Of a stretch of DNA of 64,000 nucleotides, positions 16,392 to 25,204 are shown in pieces. Position 1 is the stretch's first letter, and each line of letters opens with the position of its first letter. The translations under genes and the position numbers were made by a program. The notes under the pieces are model-generated. The model did no database searches. It was given only the letters and a program-made list of their open reading frames with translations, and was not told where the DNA came from. Source of the stretch: Micromonospora sp. WMMD812 (GTDB lineage: Bacteria > Actinomycetota > Actinomycetes > Mycobacteriales > Micromonosporaceae); assembly GCF_027497215.1 (NCBI RefSeq), contig NZ_CP114904.1, positions 1,674,001 through 1,738,000 on the forward strand. Direction: 5' to 3'.

Positions 16392-17612
16392 GTGACCATC
16401 GAGATCGGGGTCGTCGGTCCGCACGACCTCGTCGACGACGTGGCCGCGACCTGTGAGGAGCAGCCCGGTGTCACCGCTCGTCGGCTGCACTACGACCACG
16501 AGTCGCAGGCTCCGGCGATCGTGGAGGCGCACGCCGGGCAGGTGGACGCATGGCTGTTCACCGGCGTGGTGCCCTACACCCTCGCCCGGGAGGCCAACTC
16601 CCTCAACCGGCCGGCGGTCTTCGTCGACTACACCGGGGCGACCCTGCTCCAGGCCGCCGTTCGGCTGCTGCGCGCCGGGCACGACGTCACCCGGATGTCG
16701 ATCGACACCGTCACGGGCGCCGACGTCGCCACCACCTTCGGCGAGGCCGGCCTGCCGGTGGACCGGGTCCGCTCGCTGCCGTACCGCAGCGGCCTCAGCT
16801 CCGAGGACGTGATCGCGTTCCACCGCCGGCAGCGCAAGGCCGGCGCGGACGTCGCGGTCACCTGCATCAGCTCGGTGTTCGAGGTGCTGCGCCACGAGAT
16901 GCCGGCGCTGCGCCTCGCCCCGTCGAACCACTCGGTGCGTACCGCGCTGCGCCAGCTCCTGCTCCAGGTCGGCAGCCAGGCGCAGGAGGACGCCCAGATC
17001 GCGCTCGGGCTGGCCAACCTCTCCGACGGTGACGAGGGGCTGCTCAAGGAGGTGGCCGGGCTCGGTGGGACGCTCGCGCGGTTCGCCCCGCACACGTACC
17101 TGATCGTCACCACCCGCGGCCCGCTGCACGACGCGACCGGCGGGTTCACCGCGCTGCCGATGCTGCGTCGCCTCGCCGACCGGCACGAGACCGTGCAGAT
17201 CGGCTTCGGACTGGGACGCAGCGCCGCGGAGGCGGAGAACCTGGCCCGCCGCGCGCTGAGCCGGGCGCGCCGGGTCGGCCCGACCACGGCGGTGCTGTCG
17301 CTGCGCGGCGAGACCGACATCGTGCTCGAGTCGACCACGCCGGCCCTGGTGCCGTCGGAGGTGAATCTGGCGGTCATCGCCCAGCGGGTCGGCCTGTCGG
17401 TGCCCACTCTGCTGCGGCTGCGGGAGGTGCGCACGGCGGTCGGGGACGAGCCGTTGACCACCCGGGAGGTGGCCGACCAGCTCCGGGTGCAGCAACGCAC
17501 CGCCCGGCGCCTGCTGCACCGCCTGGAACTGGCCGGTCTGGCCGAACGGACCGGCAACCTCGCCTCCGGCACCAGCGGCCGCCCCCTGACCCTCTACCGT
17601 CTGACTCTCTGA
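16392..17612 (+). CDS. Transcriptional regulator: PrpR_N-like sensor, GGDEF-like middle, winged HTH
   Basis: A GTG at 16392 preceded by AGGAGG (16381-16386) gives 406 residues; the much longer open frame upstream is antisense to the aminotransferase. Residues 1-185 (IEIGVVGPHDLVDDV, WLFTGVVPYTLA, DVAVTCISSVFEVL) resemble a tandem Rossmann sensor like PrpR_N. Residues 230-310 (HTYLIVTTRG, VQIGFGLGRSAAEAENLARRAL) resemble the degenerate GGDEF-like domain of CdaR/PucR proteins. The C-terminus is a winged HTH (LTTREVADQLRVQQRTARRLLHRLELAGL). It is divergent from the aminotransferase operon and the best candidate to bind the palindrome found across the locus. No sigma-54 AAA domain is present. Confidence 0.75.
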   Translation: MTIEIGVVGPHDLVDDVAATCEEQPGVTARRLHYDHESQAPAIVEAHAGQVDAWLFTGVVPYTLAREANSLNRPAVFVDYTGATLLQAAVRLLRAGHDVTRMSIDTVTGADVATTFGEAGLPVDRVRSLPYRSGLSSEDVIAFHRRQRKAGADVAVTCISSVFEVLRHEMPALRLAPSNHSVRTALRQLLLQVGSQAQEDAQIALGLANLSDGDEGLLKEVAGLGGTLARFAPHTYLIVTTRGPLHDATGGFTALPMLRRLADRHETVQIGFGLGRSAAEAENLARRALSRARRVGPTTAVLSLRGETDIVLESTTPALVPSEVNLAVIAQRVGLSVPTLLRLREVRTAVGDEPLTTREVADQLRVQQRTARRLLHRLELAGLAERTGNLASGTSGRPLTLYRLTL

Positions 17613-17657
17613 CGCCGGTCCGGTCCGCGCCGGGAGGACGCGAACCGGACCGGTGTC
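17611..17657. terminator. Bidirectional terminator hairpin
   Basis: A 14-bp stem (17611-17624 with 17644-17657, one G-T wobble, 19-base loop) lies between the convergent regulator and the DHDPS-like gene. The stem begins inside the regulator's stop codon. Confidence 0.65.
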
Positions 17658-17678
17658 AGCAGCAGCGGCGGGGCCGGG

Positions 17679-18734
17679 TCACGCCAGCCACTCGTCCAGG
17701 TGCTCGGCGACGAAGTCGTCGTCGCGCAGGTGCGGGTAGGCCCGGTGCACCCGGTCGAGTTCAGCCAGCTGCCCCGGCGAGAGTTCCTCGTCCGGGTCCA
17801 GGCACCACCGGCCGGCCAGCAGGCCCTGCCGGCGCAGCACCTCGTGGATACCGGGGATGCAGCCGTGGTAGCCGTTGGCGGCGTCGAAGATGGCCGCGTT
17901 GGCGTCTGTCAGGTGGCCGTCCAGGGTGAGCAGCCGGCGCAACGCGGCGTCGTCACCGGCCCGGGCCCGGCGGGCCTCGCCGAGCAGCGTCACCGCGGTG
18001 CCCGCCCAGACCGCCCACTGGCCGAGCAGACCGCCGACGAACTCGACTTCCACCGCCCGCCCGTCGTGGATGACCCGGTGCGGCGCCACCAGGTCGGCCA
18101 GGATGTGGTCGTCGTTGCCGGTGTAGAGGGCGAGGTCGCCGTTGCGACCGGCCGCGCAGACGCCGTGCAGCACGTCGAGCGTGCGGTAGCGGTCGAACGG
18201 CGCCACCTTGATCCCGACCACCGTTTCGACGGCGGCCAGCCGGGTCCAGAAGTGCCGCGACAGGTCCCGGCCGCCGACGGCCGGCTGCAGGTAGAAACCG
18301 ATCACCGGCAGCACCTCCCCGACCGCCCGGGCCCGCTCGACGAGCGCGTCCTCATCCAGCGGCCCGTACGGCGACAGCAGCACCATGTGGTAGCCGAGCG
18401 AGGCCGCGATTTCCGCCTCGGCGACCGCCTGCGCGGTGTCTCCGCAGGCGCCGGCGACCAGGATCGCGTCCGAGCCGGCCGCGGTCTCGGCGGCCAGTTC
18501 CAGCACCGGGGCGAGCAGGCCCACCTTCGGGTCGTGGATGGCGAACTGGGTGGTGTGCACGCCGACGGCGATACCGCCCGCGCCCGAGGCAAGGTAGTAG
18601 CGGGTCAACGCCCGCTGCCGACGCTCGTCGAGCCTGCGGTCGGCGTCCAGGGCGAGCGGGTGGGCGGGGATGACGCACCCGCGCCGGAACCGGGTCAGGG
18701 CCGCGGCCTGTCGGGTGCTCGATGCGGTCAACAC
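17679..18734 (-). CDS. DHDPS-family protein, long variant
   Basis: The 351-residue protein is another member of the DapA/NanA superfamily: GCVIPAHPLALDADRRLDERRQRAL, YYLASGAGGIAVGVHTTQFAI, ILVAGACGDTAQAVAEAE, HMVLLSPYGPLDED, VIGFYLQPAVGG and VVGIKVAPFDRYRT with Lys at the Schiff-base position. It is 40-50 residues longer than typical, with an extra helical C-terminus (DEELSPGQLAELDRVHRAYP). It is only distantly similar to the DHDPS-like gene at 14242, so the locus has two non-redundant aldolase-type enzymes. It lies 8 bp after the epimerase gene and is probably co-transcribed from the operator at 19778. Confidence 0.82.
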   Translation of the reverse strand: MLTASSTRQAAALTRFRRGCVIPAHPLALDADRRLDERRQRALTRYYLASGAGGIAVGVHTTQFAIHDPKVGLLAPVLELAAETAAGSDAILVAGACGDTAQAVAEAEIAASLGYHMVLLSPYGPLDEDALVERARAVGEVLPVIGFYLQPAVGGRDLSRHFWTRLAAVETVVGIKVAPFDRYRTLDVLHGVCAAGRNGDLALYTGNDDHILADLVAPHRVIHDGRAVEVEFVGGLLGQWAVWAGTAVTLLGEARRARAGDDAALRRLLTLDGHLTDANAAIFDAANGYHGCIPGIHEVLRRQGLLAGRWCLDPDEELSPGQLAELDRVHRAYPHLRDDDFVAEHLDEWLA

Positions 18735-18742
18735 GCTCTCTC

Positions 18743-19759
18743 CTAGAACTTGCCGTCGCGGCGCTGGAAGCCGGTCGGCTTGTCGAGCAGGGGCTGGCCG
18801 TCGGCGACCCAGTCCGCCGTCAGCTCGATCAGCTCGGCGACCGACACGTCGGGGTAGCCGAACAGGCGGTGGCAGAGCTGGGCGTTGGACAGCAGCGCGG
18901 TCGGCGCCTCAGTGCCGGTGAGGATCGGCTCGCGGCCCAGCCGCGCGGCGACTGCGCCGGCGACCTGGCGCACCGACATCAGCTCCGGCCCGGTCAGGTT
19001 CAACACGAACGGCGGGGTGGCGGTGTGGTGCAGGGCGCGCAGGATGACCTCGTTGGCATAGCCCTGCCAGACGACGTTGGCGTGCCCCATGGCGAGGTCC
19101 ACCGCCTGGCCGGCGTGCACCGCGCGGGCGATGTCCACGAGCACGCCGTAGCGCATCTCGACGGCGTAGTTGAGCCGGATCAGGGCCAGCGGGGTGTCGT
19201 CGCGCAGCGCGAAGTGGGTGAGGATGCGTTCGCGGCCCAGGCAGGACATCGCGTACTCGCCGACCGGCTGGACCGGGGTCTGCTCGACGCAGCCGCCGGC
19301 GGTCACCGGCACGAGCGGGTAGACGTTGCCGGTGCTCAGCGCCACCAGGCGGGACCCGGCGAAGCGCTGCGCGGCCCGGCCCGGCAGGTAGGCGTTGGTG
19401 GCCCAGGTGGCGTGCTCGCGACCGGAGGTGCCGAACTTGGCGCCGACCAGGAAGATGACGTTCGCCGCGTCGGGCAGCGCGGCCAGCGCGGCGTCGTCGG
19501 CGACGTCCGCCTCGATCACCTCGGCGCCCTCGTCGCGCAGCGCGTCGGCGAGCCCGGCCTCGGAGAAGCGCGACACGGCGACGACCCGGGCGCTGGTGCC
19601 GGCCGCCGCGACCCCGCGCAGCGCCAGCCGGACCAGGCTGGGTCCCAGCTTGCCGCCCGCGCCGAGGATCAGGATGTCGCCGTCGAGCTTGCGCAGGTCG
19701 TCCACCAAGACGTCCCGCGGGCGGGAGAGCCGCTCCTCCAGGTCCGCCACCGTCCGCAT
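18743..19759 (-). CDS. NAD-dependent epimerase/dehydratase (extended SDR)
   Basis: The 338-residue protein has a Rossmann nucleotide-binding motif DILILGAGGKLGPSLVRLAL (about 28-47, GxxGxxG variant), VEADVADDAALAAL, NVIFLVGAKFG, SRLVALSTGNVYP and a Ser...Tyr-x(3)-type region (GEYAMSCLGRERIL). In that last block the usual YxxxK reads YAMSC, so the catalytic Lys is not in its normal place. It acts on a sugar or sugar derivative with NAD(H). It is first in a two-gene operon with the DHDPS-like gene. The nearest-perfect copy of the regulon palindrome ends 19 bp upstream. Confidence 0.83.
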   Translation of the reverse strand: MRTVADLEERLSRPRDVLVDDLRKLDGDILILGAGGKLGPSLVRLALRGVAAAGTSARVVAVSRFSEAGLADALRDEGAEVIEADVADDAALAALPDAANVIFLVGAKFGTSGREHATWATNAYLPGRAAQRFAGSRLVALSTGNVYPLVPVTAGGCVEQTPVQPVGEYAMSCLGRERILTHFALRDDTPLALIRLNYAVEMRYGVLVDIARAVHAGQAVDLAMGHANVVWQGYANEVILRALHHTATPPFVLNLTGPELMSVRQVAGAVAARLGREPILTGTEAPTALLSNAQLCHRLFGYPDVSVAELIELTADWVADGQPLLDKPTGFQRRDGKF

Positions 19760-19777
19760 GCCACCACACCCCTTCCG

Positions 19778-19801
19778 AAGTAACGGTCATGACCGTAACT
19801 T
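19778..19801. promoter_or_regulatory. Regulon palindrome, copy D (best copy)
   Basis: Left arm AAGTAACGGTC, spacer AT, right arm GACCGTAACTT. Ten of eleven paired positions are complementary. It lies 19 bp upstream of the epimerase ATG, where a bound protein would block transcription, which suggests a repressor site. Confidence 0.8.
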
Positions 19802-19987
19802 CCGTCCACGGGAGCGTCAAGGTGTCGAAGGTGTCGGTGCGGTGGGTCGGCCGGCGCGGCCCGACGGGCACGGCGGACCGCCCGTCCGGTTCGCCGGTCA
19901 GGCCGGGAAAAGCGGCCGGCCGCGCGGTTCAGGTCGGGCGGGCAGCCGGCTGCGCTGTTCAGCCCGGGGCGGGCAGGCGGCAGTGGC

Positions 19988-20869
19988 TCAGGCGGCGGCG
20001 CGCGCCGCGGCGAGAAGGCCGAGCACGGCCCGGGTCTGCGCCCACGGCACCGGGCTCGGCCCGCCCCGGACCATGCCCAGGAACGCGTCGATAGTGGCCC
20101 GGTAGCCGAGTTGGTCGGCGCCGCCGCGCAGCATCACCCGCTGCTCTCCGCCGCCGGTGTGGACGGTCACTTCGTACGCCTCGCCCTGGCTGACCCCGAG
20201 GACCTCGACCGCGCCGGGCACCCCGTCGTCCCACTGCAGCGCCAGCAGCCCGGTGTCCTCGGAGCGCAGTCCCCGGTGGCGGCGCACGGTGCCGGCGGCC
20301 CCGACCAACCGCACCGCCGGGCCGAGCAGCGCAACCAGCAGCTCCACGCCGTGCAGCCCCATCATCACCAGCGTGCCGCCGCCGACCGCCGGGTCGTCCT
20401 GCCACGGGTTGTAGCCGGTGGCCCAGAGGCCGACGTCGTGCCGCACGGTGACCCGGACCGACAGCACCTCCTCGCGCGGCACGTCGAACGCCACGAAGTC
20501 CGGCGCGAAGCGCAGCACCGAGGAGGTGAGCACCAGCTCCGGCGCCCGCTGCACGACGCGTTCCAACCTGTCGAGCTGCCCGAGGGTCGCCGCAGCCGGC
20601 TTGTTCACGAAACAGGGCAGTTCACTGGCCAGCACCTGGGCCAGCGCGTCCGGCACGTCCGGGGTGGGGACGGTGAGGACCACGCCGTCCGGGCGGGTCG
20701 CCAGCAACGCGGCCAGGTCCGGCGACACGGCGACGTCCGGCTGCTCGGCCCGAAACCGTGCCAGCCGCTGCGGATCGGGCTCCCACACCACCAGCTCCGC
20801 GTGGTCGCGCAGGGCGCGGGCATCGGTGTAGGGGTGACTGGTGGCGAGTCCGGCCAGAGCGATGCGCAT
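19988..20869 (-). CDS. Gfo/Idh/MocA-family oxidoreductase
   Basis: The 293-residue protein begins MRIALAGLATSHPYTDARAL, a Rossmann strand-turn-helix. It has PDGVVLTVPTPDVPDALAQVL and CFVNKPAAATLGQLDRLE, where the family usually has EKP, so the Lys-Pro is kept but Glu is Asn. The C-terminal half is the beta-sheet substrate domain (GGGTLVMMGLHGVELLVALLG). It is shorter than most members. It oxidises or reduces a sugar or cyclitol hydroxyl with NAD(P). It follows the 2-hydroxyacid dehydrogenase by 55 bp and may be the last gene of the ABC importer operon. Confidence 0.82.
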   Translation of the reverse strand: MRIALAGLATSHPYTDARALRDHAELVVWEPDPQRLARFRAEQPDVAVSPDLAALLATRPDGVVLTVPTPDVPDALAQVLASELPCFVNKPAAATLGQLDRLERVVQRAPELVLTSSVLRFAPDFVAFDVPREEVLSVRVTVRHDVGLWATGYNPWQDDPAVGGGTLVMMGLHGVELLVALLGPAVRLVGAAGTVRRHRGLRSEDTGLLALQWDDGVPGAVEVLGVSQGEAYEVTVHTGGGEQRVMLRGGADQLGYRATIDAFLGMVRGGPSPVPWAQTRAVLGLLAAARAAA

Positions 20870-20924
20870 GAGCGCAGAGGCTACTTCTCCGGGCTCCGGC
20901 CGCGCCAGCGCAGGTCAGCCCACG

Positions 20925-21929
20925 TCAGCCCGTCCGGTCGAGCTGCTCCGGCCGCACCTCGTGAGCCAGCGGTCGCCCGCGTAGGAACCGGTCGATCTCG
21001 GCCACCACGATCGCGCCGGCCCGCCGACGCGACTCCACCGTCCCGGCCGCCTCGTGCGGCGTCAGCAGCACGTTCGGCAGCCGGCGGAGCGGGTGGTCGC
21101 GCGGCAGCGGCTCGGCGTCGAAGACGTCCAGCGCGGCGTCGATCCGGCCGGTGCGCAGCGCGGCCAGCAGCGCAGCCTCGTCCACCAACGCCGAGCGGGC
21201 GGTGTTGACCAGCAGCGCGCCGTCCGGCAGCAGGGCGAGTTCGCGTGCCCCGATCATCCCGACGGTCTCCGGTAGCACCGGAGCGTGCAGGGAGACCACC
21301 GGGCTGCGGGCGAGCAGCTCGTCGAGGCCGACCCGCTCGACGCCGAGTGTCACGGCCTCCGCGTCGGACAGGTAGGGGTCGGCCACGAGCACCCGCGCCC
21401 CGAGCGCCCGCACCAGGCCGACGTACGCCCGGCCGGTCCGGGACGCGCCCACCACCCCGACCGTCGCCCCGCGCAGTTCCCGGCGGGGCGGGGCGTCCTT
21501 CGCGCTCGCCCAGTCGGCCCCGGTGCGTAGCGCATGGTCGAACCGGTGCAGCCGGTGCAACAGCGCGAGGGTCTGCGCGAGCGCCTGCTCCCCCACCGCG
21601 TACGCCATCGCGTCCCCGGCCTGGGTGACGCGTACCCCGCGGGCAAAGCTCTGCGGGGTGACGAACGGTTTCACGCTGGCCCCGGTGTGCGCGAGCAGCC
21701 GCAGCCGGGGCGCGGCGGCGAGCACCGTGGTGGTCAGCGGTGCGGTGCCCCAGCCGGTGACGACGATGTCGGCGTCGGCGAGCAGTCGCGCGAGCACGGC
21801 CCCGTCGCCCACGTCGGCGCCGTCGGCGGGCAGCCGCACCTCGCCGAGGCGCCGCAGCTCGGCCCAGGCGTCGGAATCGAGGAACAGCTCGCGGACGTGC
21901 GGCGTGGCAGCCACCGCGATGACGCTCAT
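20925..21929 (-). CDS. D-isomer-specific 2-hydroxyacid dehydrogenase
   Basis: The 334-residue protein has the NAD-binding block VGVVGASRTGRAYVGLVRALGARVLVADPYLSD, then PVVSLHAPVLPETVGMIGARELALLPDGALLVNTARSALVDEAALLAAL, LDVFDAEPLP and LTPHEAAGT. The catalytic Arg (in NTAR), Glu (in DAEP) and His (in TPHEA) are all in place. The usual GxGxxG reads GASRTG. An ATG at 21929 overlaps the permease stop by 4 bp. It probably reduces or oxidises a sugar-derived 2-keto/2-hydroxy acid in this pathway. Confidence 0.9.
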   Translation of the reverse strand: MSVIAVAATPHVRELFLDSDAWAELRRLGEVRLPADGADVGDGAVLARLLADADIVVTGWGTAPLTTTVLAAAPRLRLLAHTGASVKPFVTPQSFARGVRVTQAGDAMAYAVGEQALAQTLALLHRLHRFDHALRTGADWASAKDAPPRRELRGATVGVVGASRTGRAYVGLVRALGARVLVADPYLSDAEAVTLGVERVGLDELLARSPVVSLHAPVLPETVGMIGARELALLPDGALLVNTARSALVDEAALLAALRTGRIDAALDVFDAEPLPRDHPLRRLPNVLLTPHEAAGTVESRRRAGAIVVAEIDRFLRGRPLAHEVRPEQLDRTG

Positions 21930-22825
21930 CCCTTGATGCCCGTGCTGGAGACGCCCTCCTGGAAGTAGCGCTGCCCGATGAGGTAGGCCATGAAGATGGG
22001 CACGAACGCCACCACCGACCCGGCGAGCAGCATGTTCAACGGCACGTTCTCCTGTTGCAGCGAGGCGATGCCGGTGGTGAGGGTCCGCATGTCGAGGCTC
22101 TGTCCGACGATGAGCGGCCACAGGAAGTCGTTCCAGTGCCAGAGGAAGACGAAGACGCCCAGTGTGGCCAGGATCGGTTTGATCAGCGGCAGCACGATCT
22201 TCACGTAGACCCGCCACTCGGAGCAGCCGTCCAGGCGGGCGGCCTCGAACAGCGAGTCGGGCAGCGAGGCGATGAACTGTCGCATGAGGAAGACCGCCTG
22301 GGCGTTGGCCAGGGTCGGCACGATCATGCCCCAGTAGGTGTCCACGCCGTTGAGCTCGGAGATGATGATGAACGTCGGGATCATCGTGACGTGGTAGGGC
22401 ACCATCAGCATCGCCAGGAACGACCAGAACATCGTCTCCTTGCCGGGGAACCGCTTCTTGGCGAAGGCGTAGCCGGCCATCGACGCGAACAGCAGTACGC
22501 CGACGACCGATACCACCGAGTAGACGAGCGTGTTCACCATCCAGCGCAGCACGCTCTTGGCGCCGATCACCTGGTCGTACGCCTCGGTGGAGAACGGCCA
22601 GGGCAGCAGGCTGTCCGGGAAGGTGACCGGGCCGGTCGGCTTGAGCGATAGCACGACCATCGCGTAGAAGGGGAAGAGGGTGAGCAGGGCACCGGCCAGC
22701 AGCAGCGCGGTGCGCCCGATCACCCAGCCCCGGCCGGCCCGGCCGGCGCGGTAGGGGCGCCGGTCGCGTCGGGGCGTTTCGGTGGCCGGCGCGGTGGTGG
22801 CCGGGGGCGCGACGGTGTCGGTCAT
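21926..22825 (-). CDS. Carbohydrate ABC transporter permease (MalG type)
   Basis: The 299-residue protein has six predicted membrane spans, the first after a Pro/Thr/Arg-rich cytoplasmic tail (LLLAGALLTLFPFYAMVVLSLKP). The permease EAA loop reads LPDSLFEAARLDGCSEWRVYVKIVLPLIKP, and the C-terminus RYFQEGVSSTGIKG is typical of MalG-like subunits. It forms the channel with the permease at 22822 and receives substrate from the lipoprotein at 23814. No ATPase gene of the MsmK type is present in the window, so the ATP-binding subunit must be encoded elsewhere. Both ends overlap neighbouring genes by 4 bp. Confidence 0.93.
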   Translation of the reverse strand: MTDTVAPPATTAPATETPRRDRRPYRAGRAGRGWVIGRTALLLAGALLTLFPFYAMVVLSLKPTGPVTFPDSLLPWPFSTEAYDQVIGAKSVLRWMVNTLVYSVVSVVGVLLFASMAGYAFAKKRFPGKETMFWSFLAMLMVPYHVTMIPTFIIISELNGVDTYWGMIVPTLANAQAVFLMRQFIASLPDSLFEAARLDGCSEWRVYVKIVLPLIKPILATLGVFVFLWHWNDFLWPLIVGQSLDMRTLTTGIASLQQENVPLNMLLAGSVVAFVPIFMAYLIGQRYFQEGVSSTGIKG

Positions 22826-23751
22826 TTCTCCCTCCCCAGGGTCAGCCGCTGGATCAGCGCCACGACGATCGTCATCACGAACAGGGCGACCCCGACCGCG
22901 CTGGCGTAGCCCAGGTCGAAGTACTTGAACCCCTGGTCGTAGAGCAGGTAGACGAGGCTGTAGCTGGCGCGTACCGGGCCGCCACCGGTCATCACGTAGA
23001 TCATGTCGAAGACCTGGAACGACACGGTGGTCTCGATGATGGCGACGAAGAACAGCGCGGGCCGCAGCTGTGGCAGCGTGACGTACCGGAAGCGCTGCCA
23101 GGCCGAGGCGCCGTCGGTCAGGGCCGCCTCCTCGAGTTCCGCGGGGATGTCCTGCAGCCGGGCGAGCAGGATGAGCATGCCGTAGCCGAAGCGGGACCAG
23201 ACCGACACCAGGACCAGGGCCGGTACCACCAGCGCGCTGTCGGCGAGCCAGGAACCGGCCGGCAGTCCCAGCGCCCCCATCGCCCGCGACCACGGCCCGC
23301 CGTCGGCGAAGACCCAGGTGAAAACCACCCCGGCGAGGACCAGGCTGGTCACCACGGGCAGGAAGAAGACGGACCGGAAGAGCTTCGCGCCGCGGAAGGC
23401 GCGGCGGGTCAGCAGCGCCATGCCGAGGGAGGCCAGCATCGACAGGGGTACGGACAGCGCGGTGAAGATGACCGTCACGCGCAGCGCCGACCAGAAGGTC
23501 GGGTCGTCGACGAGCCGGCGGAAGTTCTCCAGGCCGGTCCAGCTGGTGTCACCGCCGATGGTGTAGTCGGTGAATCCGAGGATCACCCCGGCGATCGCCG
23601 GCCCGAACCGGAAGATGGCGAAGAGCAGCAGGAACGGCAGGACGAACAGCAGGGCCGTGCCGGCCTCGCGGGCGGACGGCCGGCGTGGACGCCGGACCTC
23701 GCCCGCCGGCCGGCGTGGCCGCCGGAGCTGGCTTCCCGGTAGTGCAACCAT
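22822..23751 (-). CDS. Carbohydrate ABC transporter permease (MalF type)
   Basis: The 309-residue protein has an Arg/Pro-rich cytoplasmic N-terminus and about six membrane spans (ALLFVLPFLLLFAIFRFGPAIAG is the first). The EAA loop is IPAELEEAALTDGASAWQRFRYVTLPQLRP. An in-frame ATG 45 bp earlier falls in the hairpin after the lipoprotein gene, so the start at 23751 is preferred. It overlaps the MalG-type permease by 4 bp and works with it in sugar import. Confidence 0.92.
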   Translation of the reverse strand: MVALPGSQLRRPRRPAGEVRRPRRPSAREAGTALLFVLPFLLLFAIFRFGPAIAGVILGFTDYTIGGDTSWTGLENFRRLVDDPTFWSALRVTVIFTALSVPLSMLASLGMALLTRRAFRGAKLFRSVFFLPVVTSLVLAGVVFTWVFADGGPWSRAMGALGLPAGSWLADSALVVPALVLVSVWSRFGYGMLILLARLQDIPAELEEAALTDGASAWQRFRYVTLPQLRPALFFVAIIETTVSFQVFDMIYVMTGGGPVRASYSLVYLLYDQGFKYFDLGYASAVGVALFVMTIVVALIQRLTLGREK

Positions 23752-23767
23752 CGGACAACCTTTCTCG

Positions 23768-23806
23768 GCGGCTCGCGGTGGGCAGGGTACGCCCACCGCG
23801 AGCCGC
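23768..23806. terminator. Intercistronic hairpin after the binding-protein gene
   Basis: A perfect 16-bp stem (23768-23783 with 23791-23806, 7-base loop) lies between the binding-protein stop and the first permease start. Such stems usually act as partial terminators or 3'-stabilisers that raise binding-protein expression above the permeases. Confidence 0.7.
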
Positions 23807-23813
23807 GCCAGGA

Positions 23814-25055
23814 TCAGCCGAGCAGCGGAGCGGCGGCCTTCGCCGCGTCGTCGAGCGCCTGCTCCACCGACTTCTTTCCGAGCAGCGCGGCCTGGATCTC
23901 CGGGAAGAGCACGCCCTGCACGTCCCGGGCCTTCTCGTGCAGCGGGCCGACGGTGCTGGTGGCCACCTGCTGCTCCTGCGCGCTGAGGACCGGGTCACCG
24001 GCGTAGAGGGTGCCGGTGGATTTCCGCGGGGAGAAGAAGTTGGAGGACGTGTCGTACTTCTTGGAGTTATCGGCGTTGGTCGCGAAGGCGATCCACTTGC
24101 CGGCCGCCTCCTTGTCCTTGGCGCCCTTCAGCATCGACAGCGAGCCGACTGTGCCGTAGCCGATCTGCTTGACATCGCTGAAGTGCGGGACGGCCTGGAT
24201 GTTCTCCTTGCCCCACAGCTTCTCGACCTCCGCGACCGGCACGTGCCAGACGCAGCCGACCTTGTTCTGGCCGATGCGGGTCTGCTCGATCGACGGGACG
24301 TTGGTGATGAGGCTCTTGTCGACGTAGCCGCCGTCGACGAGCTGCTTCACGAAGGTCAGCGCCTTCTTGCCGGCGTCGCTGTTGAAGGCGACCGACTTGC
24401 CGTCGGGGCTGAACACGTCGCCGCCGGCCGACCACAGCAGCGGGTAGAAGGTCTGGTTCAGGGTTTGCTTGGAGTCACCGGGGTACGCGGCGATGTCGTA
24501 GCCCTTGGCCTTGAACTTCGGGGCCAGGGTGAGCAGGTCGTTCCAGTTGGTGGGGTAGGTCGTCTCGCCGACGGCGGCGAAGACCTTCTTGTTGCAGATC
24601 GGGGTGGCGGCGCTGGTGAGGATCGGCGCGCCCATCATCTTGCCGTCGATGCTCACCGACTTCGTCACGTTCTCGTGGTAGTCGCTCTTCGCCGCGTCGT
24701 CGAGGTACTTGTCGACCGGCTCGATGTTGCGGGCGTACTTGGGCAGCTGGTCGGGGATCAGGTAGACGACGTCGGGCCCCTTGTTGCCGGCGATGGCGGT
24801 CGCCAGCGCCTGGTCCCGGTTGGCCCAGGGGAAAATCTCGGTCTTGACCTCGATGTTCGGGTTGGCGGACTGGAACGCCTTGACGGTCTCGTCCCAGTGC
24901 GCGCGGTGCTTCGCCTCGTCGACGATCACCGGATATATCCACATCGTCACGGTGGTCTTGCCGGAGCCACCGGAGCCGGAACCGCCACAACCCGCGGCCG
25001 CGAGTGCGGCGACGAGCGCCACCGCGACGGCCGACAGCCTCTTGCGAACACGCAT
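23814..25055 (-). CDS. Sugar ABC transporter substrate-binding lipoprotein
   Basis: The 413-residue protein has a lipoprotein signal with lipobox AAAGC (lipidated Cys23) and a Gly/Ser linker. A family-1 extracellular solute-binding fold follows (TMWIYPVIVDEAKHRAHWDETVKAFQ, GPDVVYLIPDQLPKYA, LLWSAGGDVFSPDGK, GYGTVGSLSMLKGAKDKEAAGKWIAF). It captures the sugar outside the membrane for the two permeases downstream. Aromatic residues in the expected cleft (W41, W-rich loops) suit a carbohydrate ligand. The divergent promoter region to the oxidoreductase at 25205 carries degenerate copies of the regulon palindrome. Confidence 0.93.
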   Translation of the reverse strand: MRVRKRLSAVAVALVAALAAAGCGGSGSGGSGKTTVTMWIYPVIVDEAKHRAHWDETVKAFQSANPNIEVKTEIFPWANRDQALATAIAGNKGPDVVYLIPDQLPKYARNIEPVDKYLDDAAKSDYHENVTKSVSIDGKMMGAPILTSAATPICNKKVFAAVGETTYPTNWNDLLTLAPKFKAKGYDIAAYPGDSKQTLNQTFYPLLWSAGGDVFSPDGKSVAFNSDAGKKALTFVKQLVDGGYVDKSLITNVPSIEQTRIGQNKVGCVWHVPVAEVEKLWGKENIQAVPHFSDVKQIGYGTVGSLSMLKGAKDKEAAGKWIAFATNADNSKKYDTSSNFFSPRKSTGTLYAGDPVLSAQEQQVATSTVGPLHEKARDVQGVLFPEIQAALLGKKSVEQALDDAAKAAAPLLG

Positions 25056-25094
25056 CTCGCATCCTTCCGGGGGAGTCAGGTTCGCCGTACATTA

Positions 25095-25116
25095 ACTTAC
25101 GGTCCGGGCCGATACT
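25095..25116. promoter_or_regulatory. Regulon palindrome, copy E (degenerate), with adjacent inverted repeat
   Basis: Left half ACTTACGGTC, spacer CG, right half GGCCGATACT: six of ten paired positions match. A second inverted repeat (CGATACT at 25110-25116, AGTATCG at 25127-25133) overlaps it. A further weak site with CACCGTTACT lies at about 25129-25149. All fall in the 149-bp gap between the divergent lipoprotein and oxidoreductase genes. Confidence 0.45.
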
Positions 25117-25204
25117 AGAGCCGAAGAGTATCGAGGTCACACCGTTACTGTTCGTACGAGCATCGCGCCAGATCGATCCAGTCCCGTAATAGCGGAGGAA
25201 CCCG

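Noticed and set aside
23685..25118. Open + strand frame opposite the binding-protein gene
   Set aside because: Antisense shadow of a clear lipoprotein; no motif or ribosome binding site.
25182..25191. Isolated half-site CCCGTAAT before the oxidoreductase
   Set aside because: Only one half matches the regulon palindrome, and it lies at the ribosome binding site; too weak to call.
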